NCBI GenBank assembly: GCA_964036275.1 | Contig: OZ038434.1 | Coordinates: 11,303,060-11,367,059 of the forward strand | DNA: 64,000 nt | DNA from: Litoditis marina | Taxonomy: Eukaryota > Nematoda > Chromadorea > Rhabditida > Rhabditidae | Direction: 5' to 3' | Shown: positions 1 to 13,068 of the stretch, piece after piece | Position numbering within the stretch: position 1 is the stretch's first letter | Layout of the letters: every line of letters starts with the position of its first letter | Made by a program: the position numbers and the translations under genes | The notes under the pieces: generated by a model | The model's database searches: none | The model's input: only the letters and a program-made list of their open reading frames with translations | What the model was told of the DNA's origin: nothing

Positions 1-1844
1 GAAAGCCACCGCAGAAAAGGCTCCATATAACTCTCTAGTAGTAGCCATTGAAATAGAAGTATCAGCTGAGTTGCCGAACATTATTAGGAGGAAGATACCA
101 CCAAATATGTAACTACAAAACGAAATCATTTTTAGATTACAGTACACAGTTAGTTAGGTTTCTATTTGAATAAAAGCAACAGTTTTGCGCCAAAACTATC
201 ACCAATGATCAGTTTTGGAATTTTCACGAGTTTTTTCGTATGACATTCATAAATACTTCGGCTACGCTCGCCTTGTCGAACCAGAGACAATTGTGCGGCA
301 ACTTTATATTAAAAAACTTTTCCAATCCAATGACATTAAAAACTGAGTTGGTTCCACTTTGATCGCAAAATGATCAAAAACTATATGATTAATTAAGTCT
401 CATACCTAGACGAGTATATGAGCCACACCATTCCGCTGTTCCTTCCTATCGTTTTAGCCGTGGAGTTTATCGCCAAATAGTGTCCCATAGCCGTCCACAT
501 AACTGAAATTCAAACACTCAGAGCTATAGTTCTCTTCAAAGGTATGTGAACTTCTGCAGTTTGAAGGAATTTTCCAATGAGTTTTCATGAAAACATATTT
601 GTATTGCCGAAAAAAAGCGCAGATCTCTTTCAAAAGTAAGAACCTACCACATCGATCTTGCTCTTTCATGTCTGAACGTCACCAATGTTTCCAGTAAAAG
701 CTCACCTCCAGCACATAAACCCTCATAAGCCGCCGAGATATACAGATAGTATGGATTTATAAATTCAAACCCAACCATGTACAGAGTGTACGCTGAAAAA
801 CAATTACTTCACAGGGAATGTGATCGAATAAGTAAAAGAGAATAGCTTGAAAATTCGATGAAAACGTTTCGCTGTAATCTCAAAAATCGTGTGTTTAGAC
901 AGTTTTTCTCTCTCGAGATTATGGCAAAAGCATTCTTTCACGTTTTCCAGTTCATCAGGTACAACCTCGCTCAGTGAGGTTGAGTTGAGTTACTCGAGAA
1001 ATGTTGAGAAAAACCGTCGGACAATCGGTTTGGAAAGAAATCACTCACCTGAACTCCCAAACACTAAACTCCATTTGGGTGTTAGGAGTTTCACAATTGG
1101 TGGAGCGATAATATTGGAAATTATAAAGCAACCGTATATGACAGTTTGACTGAATGAGAATCATTTTATTATGTGAATCACTGAAACGTGAGGAATTTGT
1201 TTTGTTTTATGTTGTGAACTGAACATAATTGGAAATGTGTTGTGTCAAGTTGATGTTCTTCTATATGTGCATTCCAATTTTACAGTAATATAATAAAAGT
1301 TCCATGGAGGAGTTTGATATATCTCAAAGTTCTCGGAGACCTCTCATCATGTGGTATTCCGTTCTCCATCCTTGTTACGACAAAGCAGCGAGTATTTTCA
1401 AAAAAAGAGTGTTTGTTTATTAGAATTATGTATAAACATATTCGGCTTTAACTACTTCAAATAATAGTAAATTGTCGTCGTGTTCACCTGTAATATCCGG
1501 CGTTTTTCGAAATTCGCGGATCGGTTTTGTGACGATTCTCCAAAACGGTTTCGACAATGAAACCCTGGGAAAATAGATGAACGAATGACAATTTTTCAAA
1601 CCTTACTAACCCGGATAAACTGCTAATATCAAATTATTTTGCTCGAAAAGGCGATTACTTTAATTAAATATCACCTCTGGATTCTGGTACTAATCATGTT
1701 CAGTCGTTTGTAATGCAACATTATAAAAACATGAAGGGTGAGCAACATCAAAAAACCATAACTTACCTGAGATGTGAAGGCAAAAAATACCAAACACATT
1801 CCGACTCCCAGTTGTACTACATTCCAAGTTTCACGTTGGATCAT
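1..1844 (-). CDS. UNC-93-like major facilitator family membrane protein (5' exons, runs off left edge)
   Basis: Six exons join in consistent phase on the minus strand: 1844-1767, 1564-1488, 1149-1049, 792-706, 502-406 and 112-1. The protein starts MIQRETWNVVQLGVGMCLVF, goes on to GFIVETVLENRHK and KNAGYYSQTVIYGC, then PPIVKLLTPKWSLVFGSS, AYTLYMVGFEFINPYYLY, GHYLAINSTAKTIGRNSG and IFGGIFLLIMFGNSAD. This order (first helix, G-F-I-x-E-T-V, N-A-G-Y-Y-S, L-x-P-K-W-S, L-x-x-N-S-T, R-N-S-G) is that of the UNC-93 family. In C. elegans UNC-93 itself is a regulatory partner of the SUP-9 two-pore potassium channel, but many family members are uncharacterised, so the precise role is open. The ATG at 1844 is the first in frame; an upstream exon is possible because TTGAAG precedes it. 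The C-terminal half lies outside the window. Confidence 0.85.
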
Positions 1845-2440
1845 CTTCAAGAAAGTCAAGAATTTGGTTCAAATGGAATCGAATGAGACAAAATATCCAA
1901 GTACTACATACTACCGAGTCACAACAAAACAACACAGAATGTATTCGTTACGGCACTTTTTGTACTCTCAGAAGCAATGATGATAGAAAGGTGAAAGCAG
2001 CGGATTCTTATCTGTTTTAGCGAATTCCTCACAACACTTTTACGACTGCCACCGCAACCAGCTGGTAGGGAACAACATACAATTGTAACAAATCCATCGG
2101 GATGTATTTGTCAAAAACACTTCTGGAGTTCTCCGAGCCAACAAAATCAGTCTTGATCATCCCGACAAAGACCGCAGGAGGTCGATCAGATTGAACAATG
2201 CCCAGCGAGCGGTCGTTGACTATCTGCCAGCAGATACAGCCCGCATCCTACAAAATGGATTGTAAGGTGTTCACAACGGTCCCTACTTTCACAAAACCCT
2301 GGAAAAACTAATTTATAACCCGCAAACATGGAAGAACATTTGCTCCAAATACAATATAGCCTGGAGCGACACCCGAACTAAAATTGAGCTATGATTACTC
2401 CCAGTAGTGTATTCTTAGTTCTATGAGATTTAACTTTAAT
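1845..2440. other. Intergenic DNA with one decayed coding-like stretch
   Basis: This is the gap between the UNC-93-like gene and the large inverted-repeat element. Between about 2101 and 2394 the plus strand reads as two adjoining in-frame stretches separated by one stop at about 2263-2265: DVFVKNTSGVLRANKISLD onward, then GVHNGPYFHKTLEKLIYN onward to a stop at 2392. The composition is protein-like, but I do not recognise the family. It may be the end of a broken gene or transposon. Confidence 0.3.
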
Positions 2441-2441
2441 G

Positions 2442-2447
2442 AATGTG
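2442..2447 (+). repeat. Left copy of AATGTG direct repeat (putative target-site duplication)
   Basis: The hexamer AATGTG lies directly against the outer end of the left arm. The same hexamer in the same orientation abuts the outer end of the right arm at 15902. Confidence 0.5.
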
Positions 2448-2598
2448 TGTTGTATATGGGGGGTAAAAGTACCAACTGTACGCCAAATGTACCATGTCCG
2501 CGGACACCCGATAGCGTGGAAGATTTACGACCTGTAATACAACCAGATAATTGAGCCGACCACAAATTGTTATTATAACAGTGTTGCATACAGTGCAG

Positions 2599-2811
2599 TT
2601 GATATTTATGGGTGAAGTACCGCGAATAGAAGAGGACTATGCCTCAGATGATGAATACGAAACTCAAGAAGGTTTTGGTGTTAGCTACGATGATCCATCA
2701 GCTATGTGGAGTGATATTCTGAAAACGGTTTTGAACAGAAAAATCAAAATTGGAAAGAAAACTATAAATTTCCGTGTTGACAACATTTCTTTTGTCAAAC
2801 AAACTCTGACA
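2599..2811 (+). pseudogene. NPRL3-like exon, left-arm copy
   Basis: A 71-codon exon is bounded by an AG acceptor (GTGCAG at 2598) and a GTAGTA donor at 2812. It reads MGEVPRIEEDYASDDEYETQ, then WSDILKTVLNRKIKIGKK and TINFRVDNISFVKQTL. The second part resembles the N-terminal region of NPRL3, a GATOR1 subunit that restrains TORC1: an acidic stretch, then S-D-x-L-x-x-x-L, a gap, and F-x-x-x-x-x-x-x-x-F-V, where human NPRL3 has FSDVILATILATK and KIDNVRFVGHP. No further NPRL3 exon was found in the arm, so this looks like a captured or stranded gene fragment. Its family assignment rests on my memory of the human protein. Confidence 0.4.
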
Positions 2812-4925
2812 GTAGTATATGTGCCGAAATATACCCACCTTTAGGCATAAAATTGTTGTAAATGTAGGCTAAAAGTACCAACTGTCGGTCATCTTCACCA
2901 ATCCCGCGCCAACCGGTTGCCGCACAAGGTTTACAACCAACGAGGCAACCCACAATTTTCTAATCCAGGAATTAACTATGATGATAAGTAAATTAAAATC
3001 AAATAACCTGTCAAAGTTTTTCAAAGTCAAAGTCCGCGAGATACCAACAGTTTCCAGTTAGAACGATTTCGCTCCACGGCGATATCGTATTGCTTTTCAA
3101 TTTCTCTTCATTTGTGTTATGTTACACGTGCATAACTGTCCACTGACGTGAGGTTTCACGCCACATTCAAGTTTCTTGTCTGCAAAGTGAATTCAATACT
3201 GTACCTCTTGACATATCACTTTTATATTCACAGTTGTAAGTTGATCCGCAACATGAAAAATATTATTTTCTTGATTTTCCTTTTTAACATTACCAAGAAA
3301 TAAACCAAGAAGTTAGAAAGAAAATGAAAAGTAACACATTATCAATCCGTAAATTCTTAACGGGAATGTCAAATGTTTATCTTATTAAACTGACTGCTTC
3401 ACAATTTGTTGAGCGAACCCCACGCATACCGAAGCAGGATGAAAGTTCAGATGTTTGTATTTTACGACCCGAGGCGGTATTTTTGCTAGTAATATATTCA
3501 TGTATCAACACCACTTAAAATGGCATTTTTTATATGATGAACTATTATCGGATACATATAGAATGTTAATAAACAAAGTTGGAACATCTAGTTTAGGGTG
3601 AGCTCAATTGTTGTGATCGCATACATTACAAACGTTTCTGTCTCTTCAACTAATCACATGTCATTGCGCGGAGTGGACTGAAAAATAATAATTGCACACA
3701 TGATAATATAATCGTAGAATTGTGGTATATGTAGGTTTACAGTACTATAGTTGTTAAAAATACACAGATGACCACGGCAATCGGTTTTACGACACACGAG
3801 AAAATCAAATAATTGCACCGTTTACAACTGGCGAGTAACACCACTGTTGGAACACTCACAAATTTATTGATAATTAGGCAGTATTTGAAACAAAAAAAAA
3901 AGGTATATACAAACGAAATTGTGTATGGTAACATGAAAAAAAGTTGTTCATTTCGCGTTTTGGAGAGTAAATAGAATGGTGACGCAGAACATGAACAAAT
4001 TTAGGAAATTTCGCCTTTTTAGTATGGTAACTTTTCAAATTTGATGTTCACAGCATATGTCAACAACATGCAGTGAATGAATAAATCTTGAAATCTTGAT
4101 GAGTCCACTGGGAGTACAAATTTCAGAACGAATTCAAAATAAGAAGAACTGAATTAACGACACAATAGCAGAATTTCGTTTTTTTTTCGTTGATTTTTCT
4201 TCAAAGTGAGCCTTCATATGATGCTGATTCATTTGGTCAAACTTTGAATTGTTTTTATTGATTGAAGAGTTATTATTCAGAAACGCCGTTATTATTTACT
4301 CGCAATTGCATAGAAAATGAAAAAAAATTTTTATTCTATATATATAAAAAGTCGGCAAACATGCGGATGAGAAATGAAAAGGGGCTCACTAGAAGCTCAT
4401 ACCAATGTGAACACAAATTTTCGTGTACAAGTGTACATTTTTTCATTCGCTAATTTGTTTTTTTTCAAATGGAAACACTCCAATCATACTCTGCCAAGTA
4501 TATACTTTTTTTCATTGGACAATTACTCGGAAATGATGCATTGCTATGAGGTGATATACTATGTTTCACCATTCGATGTCTTCTTACAGTAACCCGTGAA
4601 AAGTTCAGGAAGCGTTTTTTAATGAATAATTCCATGTTTCGGTTGCAAACCTTCAGAGTTGGTTGTACAGAGTTGGTTGTAGTAAACATTCAAAAGTCAC
4701 TACCGAAATTGGGAGGAAATCGAAAAAAAGGCAGCAGACCAAAATTGAACGAAAAGTTTGGGCATAACTGTAGAGGGTTATAGTTGGGTGGAACAAACTA
4801 TAGATGAGCATTAGATGAGAAAATTCACGTTTCGGTTCGACATGTGTAGCTCTAGGTTTTCCGGACAAGAAAAGCTCGGACACATTTGCATCAGATTATC
4901 AATGACTTCTATATTACCTCAAACA

Positions 4926-4961
4926 TAGAATAGAATAGAATAGAATAGAATAGAAAAGAAT
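4926..4961 (+). repeat. (TAGAA)n pentanucleotide microsatellite, left arm
   Basis: About five TAGAA units are followed by an imperfect unit. The mirror copy sits at 13388-13423 in the right arm. Confidence 0.85.
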
Positions 4962-5280
4962 AATTTATTGAAATCGGAAATGAGTTCAAAAGTGTGAATA
5001 CCAAATATATGCAAACATGTAGATGAAATGAGAGTAAACAAGTAGAACACCAGATTGACACACTCAAATCTATTTGACACGAGAAGTTTCTGCGTGGAAA
5101 AGACCTTTTCTGCATTTTCAAGTGCCCATACCCACTCACAATAGTTGTATTCCTAATTTTCATTAAAAAAAAATGCCGATAACTCGAATAAAAATTCTTA
5201 CCAGTTGCAGCTTTCTAACTTATACATTAGCATGAGATTGGTTCGATTACATCATATACCCATAATAGTTAACCGGCAGC

Positions 5281-5413
5281 TATACTGTTAGTCAATCACA
5301 CAGTCCCGTGCAACATTTCAAACACAGCGAAACTCAGAAAAATACAATGACAAAAGGCACGATAACTTATTAGAATGCTAATTTGAGGTGACTATACAAT
5401 TTACTTCTAGTAC
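5281..5413 (-). mobile_element. MITE of the TATACT...AGTATA family, left-arm copy 1
   Basis: About 133 bases, starting TATACTGTTAGTCAATCA and ending near CAATTTACTTCTAGTA. The core contains AACACAGCGAAACTCAG and TTAGAATGCTAA. Similar copies lie at 5961, 18203, 51198 and 59352, plus the two right-arm mirrors. Imperfect terminal inverted repeats with TA at the ends suggest a Tc1/mariner-derived MITE. Confidence 0.6.
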
Positions 5414-5960
5414 ATTTTATACTCGTCAACAAATTTGATATTTTCAAGATATTTAGAATATTTAGAATATTTATTCAACGCATTTATGTATTTGACACAT
5501 CTATCACATGGTGTTCTCTCAGTTTCATGCTTCACGTACGGATTCAACAATTCTTCAAGACACTTGTTATCAACTATCTGTTGAGAACCCTCGATATTTT
5601 TTCCGGATTTCTAGAAAGGGAACGAACTCACAATTATCTTTCTACCCAGTGAAATGCATCAGCAATAGTCCTTCTATCGAAAAAGTTTCATGGCCAGAAC
5701 ATTGTTCAAAACCTAGCTAACTCTGTCAACTTCCAGCAAGGGGTTCAACGAATTTGTACTGTTTTACTAAAAGAAGACATGCCGAACCGGTAGTATTTAG
5801 CGACAAAGTCGTGTCATGACTTTCTCAAGTTGAACCATTCCTTGGATTAGTCGTGTCACGACTTTTAAATGTCGACTAACTGCTTTTACGATAGACAAAA
5901 CGAATTCTGGCAAACTTTCGAGAACGCGTTTCTCTACCAACCCATCTTGACAGTGTTACA

Positions 5961-6092
5961 TATACTATTGGTCATTTCACCGTCACGTGAAACATTTCAG
6001 ACACAGCAGAACTCAAAAACGTGCAATGACGTGCACGATTCCTCATTAGAATGCTAGCTTTACGTGAATATTCAATTTATTTCTAATATTTA
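5961..6092 (-). mobile_element. MITE of the TATACT...AGTATA family, left-arm copy 2
   Basis: The same order of blocks as the copy at 5281: TATACTATTGGTCATTTC, the CACGTGAAACATTTCAGACA core, TTAGAATGCTAGC, then ATTCAATTTATTTCTAATA. It retains CACGTGA-type motifs near both ends. Confidence 0.6.
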
Positions 6093-7776
6093 CGATCCCT
6101 CCTAGGACAGGTGATTAGTAACGAAATCGCGAAAACGAGATGATTATGACAGAGGCGGCTGGCAACAATCTTAACGCGATAGCGTTATACCAATCACAAA
6201 AGCATATACCCTGTCTGAATAAATGTTTAGGTTGAAGGTTTCAAGATTTATTCATTCACTTCATATTGTTGCAATATGGTGTTTCTTTACGGCCATCCAG
6301 TTTATGTTAAATGTTCATGACCCTACAACCGTTGCAGACGTTCAAGACACTAGAATTCGCTCGTACTGAGACATTTTCCCCAGCGTTGGACAGCCGGGAA
6401 TTTGTTGATAGATAATTTAAAAATGAGTTTAAAACAAAGTTCAACTATTAACGACTTATTCTAACATGGATACAATTTTCGCACCATTTTTTTCCTTCCC
6501 CATCATTTTTTGGTGATGCGAAAATTTGAAGTGAAACAAAAACGTTAAAGAATCCTCTATGAGTTGGACCAAAAGTCATACAGGCACAAACAGTATCTAA
6601 TTGTGTTCGAATACACATGTAAAGAGCGCGCAGAAGAAAATGCCCCCGTATTATTGGAGTAAAGGGAAAGATGTGCATTTTTCACCATTTTTCACTGGTT
6701 CTTTTTTCTGTCAATTAAGCTATTCAGAAGCTTAAAACCCATTTCTTGCCGTCTATCGAGTTGTATTTACGGTCATTTATGTACGTCGATTTTCTGAGGA
6801 AACAAGTTTGGATACAGGAATACAAGTTATATAACAATACCAGGTCTTGTATTTTCTATCGGATAGAAACGCAGGTGTTAAGAATTCAGAGAAATAATAT
6901 CTTGAAATGTTCATCACGTTTTGAGTGATTTCTTCGGAATATTGACAAAGCGGTGCGACGGTTACATTTTGTTCGTGTCATGAGGAAAACTTTCAAATTC
7001 CAAGTTTTGCAATATTAATAAATCACTGAGAGGAATGAGAAAATCTCTACAAACCAAGCAAGTCATATATAATTTGTAGAAAACATCAGTACGATCTAAT
7101 CTGTAATTTCATCTACAAAAATACATATTAATTCAATTCCGAAAATATTCGTGAAACAATGATCACTCGCGAGACCTTATTGGTATGAAGCGTTCTCGAA
7201 ACTGTACTACACAAATTGTTCAAAATGAATGTAAGCGCATAAAAAAGGTAAGTTTCCCGGAAAATGTGCTCAATACAACACGTACGCATGTCATTTTTCA
7301 GTCAACTACTATAAGTAAATACAACTTTTTTTCCGGAAAAGCTATGTCAATGCTGTCCTTCCAGAAGGAATTCATACTCAGGATAATTCTTTTTAGCGAA
7401 GTGAAAACTAACTTTCTATAGTTATATTTCGTTATACTTCGGTAATCTTGCAGGAATGATTCGTTTTACGCACCACTTCCCTGCCCATTTTCCACTATCC
7501 TCTATTTATTGTCAGAGACGTACACAGAACGGATACTCGTTCGTAAATTGACTTCTCATTCAAATTTTGAAACGTTAACGAGATGCAGATATTAAAAAGG
7601 AAGGAAAAATAAGGATATATAAAATACAATGAGTCAAATATAGTAAGTGTGAATTTCAATTATATTAGGTAGCTAAGCTATATAGTTGAAATAGGAAATG
7701 ATATATTTAGTAAAGAATATAAAAACTTTCTAAGATAAATAATTTTTTGTTATCTATAATTGATTAAGATAAATTT

Positions 7777-7855
7777 ACACCGTTTCGGCCTCTACGCTCT
7801 ATACGGTGTGTGAGGTCAGGGGCCGAGGCCTCATCAGTAGATAAGTCCCCTGACC
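7777..7855. other. Two tandem hairpins in AT-rich DNA, left-arm copy
   Basis: ACACCGT (7777-7783) pairs with ACGGTGT (7803-7809). Directly after it, GGTCAGGGG (7814-7822) pairs perfectly with CCCCTGACC (7847-7855). The whole is GC-rich in very AT-rich surroundings. It could be a structured RNA, a protein-binding site or a remnant of another repeat; nothing in the sequence decides between these. Confidence 0.5.
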
Positions 7856-8318
7856 AATTCTAATATATTTAGTTAAATTGTAATAATATGTTAAATTTAT
7901 GTTAAGTTATACTATGTTAAGTTAAATCATACAGAACTTATGAACAAAAAACCTATATACCTGTTCCATTGATATAACTGACGTAGGTATGAGCTACCGC
8001 TCAAAATGCCTCTGTATTGTGCAATGTAGATAGTTTTTGAAAAATGAAAAAAGTCATTTATTCTCTTTCAAGATGAAAGATACGCACAGAAAGTTCGAAA
8101 AACCACATTATTACGAGCAAAATAGAAGCGAGCAGGATTCGAGTTACTGTAATGCAACATCCTTAATCTCTCACCGCTTTGTAGTTTTCAGGGTGTTTAC
8201 AAATTCTCCTCCACAGCTTTCATATTCGATTTTATTCCCATGTTTTGAATATGGTTTTGTGTTTTTATGAACTTTTTGAAAATTTTGTACGTAGGTAAAC
8301 TTGCGTTCTATGTAAGTG

Positions 8319-10030
8319 ACTTTGTTGGGAATTTTTACGTTCACCTCAATTTGAGACTTTTCTAGCAATAAATACATTCTTTGAGTATGTCCACCAAAAT
8401 CATCTCAATTACACTACGTTACAGTGCACTACACCTCATCACGAAATTTTTAAGTACTGAAACCTATTCATTTAAAGTGACGGAGATTTTGTTCACATGT
8501 GTAAATACGGCTAATATATTTATGGGTAATGCTGTTTGAGGCCTGAGCTGGCTGACACCGTTTGAGACTATGCAAACGATACCATATAATTCATATTTTT
8601 CATCCATATTTCGACTTTTATTCATCAAATTGGACCTGTTCAGAAGCGACCAGTAAAAAAGAAAGTGGTTCATCTACAGGGCAAGCTCTCATTTTCTTAT
8701 TTGATAGCAAGGTACTGGCAGACAACAGAATATTTGCTGATTTTGAGATAGGTGGGAAGCGCACCAAAATCACCAGTAATAAGATGGAATACTATCGTGT
8801 AATCGAACTGAATTTCCAATTCATATAAAAGTAGGGGCCCAACACTGGTGTGATTTGTACGAGCTACTCAAAAACGACATAATTTCAGGACACTGCAACA
8901 AAAAGAAAAAAATTATGGAACTACTATGGGATTCGAGGACGGGTCGCCGGCGAGGTCGCCGGGAGAAGTCAATGACGAGTCGCCGATTTTCAGTCGTCAG
9001 TTACCAAATATGACTCTTGCGCTTTTAGCAATGACCTTCTGTAAAAGAAAATTTACTTTTTAAGTAAATTAGTTGGTTAAAGCGGGTGAAACTTAATCGT
9101 ATGAGTTAACAATCATTTTGTTAATTATTTTGTCACTCTCCCGAAACGAAACACGACCTGCGGCGTACTTCGGCGCTCACATCCTCTCGGCTATCCTGTT
9201 ACGGTCTGAGGAGCGCAGCGAAGAGTTTATTATTGCGCACCCAGAGCATTCAGAATATTGGTTTGACTAACTAATAATCGTGAACGAACTGTAATGATTC
9301 TATTGCAAACAAAATCCGAGATTGTTGAAGAGGATCTATTTTTCGGTTGTATCACGATAACAATAAACTGTCTTCAAAATCTTATTTCTTTTCCTAAAGT
9401 GTTAAGTTTTGTTAAAATGAAGAGTTTGTTTTGTAACAGATGTATTGTACCTTGAATACTATCAGATAGTACCTCTCTACTTGACTGTTAGTTTATATTG
9501 GATGTTTAGCTAAACAGCTGCTCTGATAAGTTCCAAACCCACTGATCTCAAATGCAATCTCATAAGTTCTAGTCATGACTTGAGTGAGGTGGAAAGTTCA
9601 TGTAAACAAATTACGACAGCATACTAGTTGTTATCGAAACTCCCATTCCAATCATGCTCTAACTAACTAGTTATCGAATCACGCTACTTTGCGAGTGGCT
9701 GGCAACAGTTCCCAAAGATTCTTCTCATAATTATCCTTGAAGACGCACAAATCGGATCTTTCACTCCCGCACGCACACGACTCGCCGGCGACAAGCTCTG
9801 TATATTTTTCACGTATAATATGAGTAATAAAGGAGAAAGTCTTCTTTCGATATCAATTTTGTCATAGCCGTTCAGTTTAATAGCCGATCGTGGCAAGCTC
9901 TGTCTACTGTCTAGAGTGACGTGCTGTGGTATGGAAAATAGGGAGGGTTGATTCCTCTTGGAGATTTGAGCTGAATAGTCGATATTGTTAACCTCGAAAA
10001 ACCACAATTAGGTGTCAACTTCCTGTCTTG
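8319..10030. other. Central spacer of the inverted-repeat element
   Basis: These 1,712 bases are unique within the window. The longest open frames are a 107-codon minus-strand frame at 9684-10007 and an 88-codon plus frame at 8562-8828; neither resembles a known protein, and neither has clear splice partners. A GC-rich patch near 8930-8990 has repeated GTCGCCG motifs. No transposase motif was seen. Confidence 0.5.
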
Positions 10031-10493
10031 CACTTACATAGAACGCAAGTTTACCTACGTACAAAATTTTCAAAAAGTTCATAAAAACACAAAACCATAT
10101 TCAAAACATGGGAATAAAATCGAATATGAAAGCTGTGGAGGAGAATTTGTAAACACCCTGAAAACTACAAAGCGGTGAGAGATCAAGGATGTTGCATTAC
10201 AGTAACTCGAATCCTGCTCGCTTCTATTTTGCTCGTAATAATGTGGTTTTTCGAACTTTCTGTGCGTATCTTTCATCTTGAAAGAGAATAAATGACTTTT
10301 TTCATTTTTCAAAAACTATCTACATTGCACAATACAGAGGCATTTTGAGCGGTAGCTCATACCTACGTCAGTTATATCAATGGAACAGGTATATAGGTTT
10401 TTTGTTCATAAGTTCTGTATGATTTAACTTAACATAGTATAACTTAACATAAATTTAACATATTATTACAATTTAACTAAATATATTAGAATT

Positions 10494-10572
10494 GGTCAGG
10501 GGACTTATCTACTGATGAGGCCTCGGCCCCTGACCTCACACACCGTATAGAGCGTAGAGGCCGAAACGGTGT
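10494..10572. other. Two tandem hairpins, right-arm copy
   Basis: Mirror image of 7777-7855, with both stems intact. Confidence 0.5.
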
Positions 10573-12256
10573 AAATTTATCTTAATCAATTATAGATAAC
10601 AAAAAATTATTTATCTTAGAAAGTTTTTATATTCTTTACTAAATATATCATTTCCTATTTCAACTATATAGCTTAGCTACCTAATATAATTGAAATTCAC
10701 ACTTACTATATTTGACTCATTGTATTTTATATATCCTTATTTTTCCTTCCTTTTTAATATCTGCATCTCGTTAACGTTTCAAAATTTGAATGAGAAGTCA
10801 ATTTACGAACGAGTATCCGTTCTGTGTACGTCTCTGACAATAAATAGAGGATAGTGGAAAATGGGCAGGGAAGTGGTGCGTAAAACGAATCATTCCTGCA
10901 AGATTACCGAAGTATAACGAAATATAACTATAGAAAGTTAGTTTTCACTTCGCTAAAAAGAATTATCCTGAGTATGAATTCCTTCTGGAAGGACAGCATT
11001 GACATAGCTTTTCCGGAAAAAAAGTTGTATTTACTTATAGTAGTTGACTGAAAAATGACATGCGTACGTGTTGTATTGAGCACATTTTCCGGGAAACTTA
11101 CCTTTTTTATGCGCTTACATTCATTTTGAACAATTTGTGTAGTACAGTTTCGAGAACGCTTCATACCAATAAGGTCTCGCGAGTGATCATTGTTTCACGA
11201 ATATTTTCGGAATTGAATTAATATGTATTTTTGTAGATGAAATTACAGATTAGATCGTACTGATGTTTTCTACAAATTATATATGACTTGCTTGGTTTGT
11301 AGAGATTTTCTCATTCCTCTCAGTGATTTATTAATATTGCAAAACTTGGAATTTGAAAGTTTTCCTCATGACACGAACAAAATGTAACCGTCGCACCGCT
11401 TTGTCAATATTCCGAAGAAATCACTCAAAACGTGATGAACATTTCAAGATATTATTTCTCTGAATTCTTAACACCTGCGTTTCTATCCGATAGAAAATAC
11501 AAGACCTGGTATTGTTATATAACTTGTATTCCTGTATCCAAACTTGTTTCCTCAGAAAATCGACGTACATAAATGACCGTAAATACAACTCGATAGACGG
11601 CAAGAAATGGGTTTTAAGCTTCTGAATAGCTTAATTGACAGAAAAAAGAACCAGTGAAAAATGGTGAAAAATGCACATCTTTCCCTTTACTCCAATAATA
11701 CGGGGGCATTTTCTTCTGCGCGCTCTTTACATGTGTATTCGAACACAATTAGATACTGTTTGTGCCTGTATGACTTTTGGTCCAACTCATAGAGGATTCT
11801 TTAACGTTTTTGTTTCACTTCAAATTTTCGCATCACCAAAAAATGATGGGGAAGGAAAAAAATGGTGCGAAAATTGTATCCATGTTAGAATAAGTCGTTA
11901 ATAGTTGAACTTTGTTTTAAACTCATTTTTAAATTATCTATCAACAAATTCCCGGCTGTCCAACGCTGGGGAAAATGTCTCAGTACGAGCGAATTCTAGT
12001 GTCTTGAACGTCTGCAACGGTTGTAGGGTCATGAACATTTAACATAAACTGGATGGCCGTAAAGAAACACCATATTGCAACAATATGAAGTGAATGAATA
12101 AATCTTGAAACCTTCAACCTAAACATTTATTCAGACAGGGTATATGCTTTTGTGATTGGTATAACGCTATCGCGTTAAGATTGTTGCCAGCCGCCTCTGT
12201 CATAATCATCTCGTTTTCGCGATTTCGATACTAATCACCTGTCCTAGGAGGGATCG

Positions 12257-12388
12257 TAAATATTAGAAATAAATTGAATATTCACGTAAAGCTAGCATTC
12301 TAATGAGGAATCGTGCACGTCATTGCACGTTTTTGAGTTCTGCTGTGTCTGAAATGTTTCACGTGACGGTGAAATGACCAATAGTATA
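12257..12388 (+). mobile_element. MITE of the TATACT...AGTATA family, right-arm copy 2
   Basis: Mirror of 5961-6092. Its presence in both arms dates the insertion before the arm duplication or homogenisation. Confidence 0.6.
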
Positions 12389-12935
12389 TGTAACACTGTC
12401 AAGATGGGTTGGTAGAGAAACGCGTTCTCGAAAGTTTGCCAGAATTCGTTTTGTCTATCGTAAAAGCAGTTAGTCGACATTTAAAAGTCGTGACACGACT
12501 AATCCAAGGAATGGTTCAACTTGAGAAAGTCATGACACGACTTTGTCGCTAAATACTACCGGTTCGGCATGTCTTCTTTTAGTAAAACAGTACAAATTCG
12601 TTGAACCCCTTGCTGGAAGTTGACAGAGTTAGCTAGGTTTTGAACAATGTTCTGGCCATGAAACTTTTTCGATAGAAGGACTATTGCTGATGCATTTCAC
12701 TGGGTAGAAAGATAATTGTGAGTTCGTTCCCTTTCTAGAAATCCGGAAAAAATATCGAGGGTTCTCAACAGATAGTTGATAACAAGTGTCTTGAAGAATT
12801 GTTGAATCCGTACGTGAAGCATGAAACTGAGAGAACACCATGTGATAGATGTGTCAAATACATAAATGCGTTGAATAAATATTCTAAATATTCTAAATAT
12901 CTTGAAAATATCAAATTTGTTGACGAGTATAAAAT

Positions 12936-13068
12936 GTACTAGAAGTAAATTGTATAGTCACCTCAAATTAGCATTCTAATAAGTTATCGTGCCTTTTGTC
13001 ATTGTATTTTTCTGAGTTTCGCTGTGTTTGAAATGTTGCACGGGACTGTGTGATTGACTAACAGTATA
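12936..13068 (+). mobile_element. MITE of the TATACT...AGTATA family, right-arm copy 1
   Basis: Mirror of 5281-5413. Confidence 0.6.

Larger units (their letters stand above)
2448..8318 (+). repeat. Left arm of the giant inverted repeat
   Basis: The arm is 5,871 bases and nearly identical to the reverse complement of 10031-15901. It contains the NPRL3-like exon, two TA-flanked MITEs, a (TAGAA)n microsatellite, an AATAAATCTTGA-type retroelement tail near 4070 and another near 6245, and a paired hairpin at 7777-7855. Apart from the NPRL3-like exon I see no stretch with protein-like conservation. Short open frames such as the 70-codon one at 5508-5720 match nothing I know. Confidence 0.9.
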
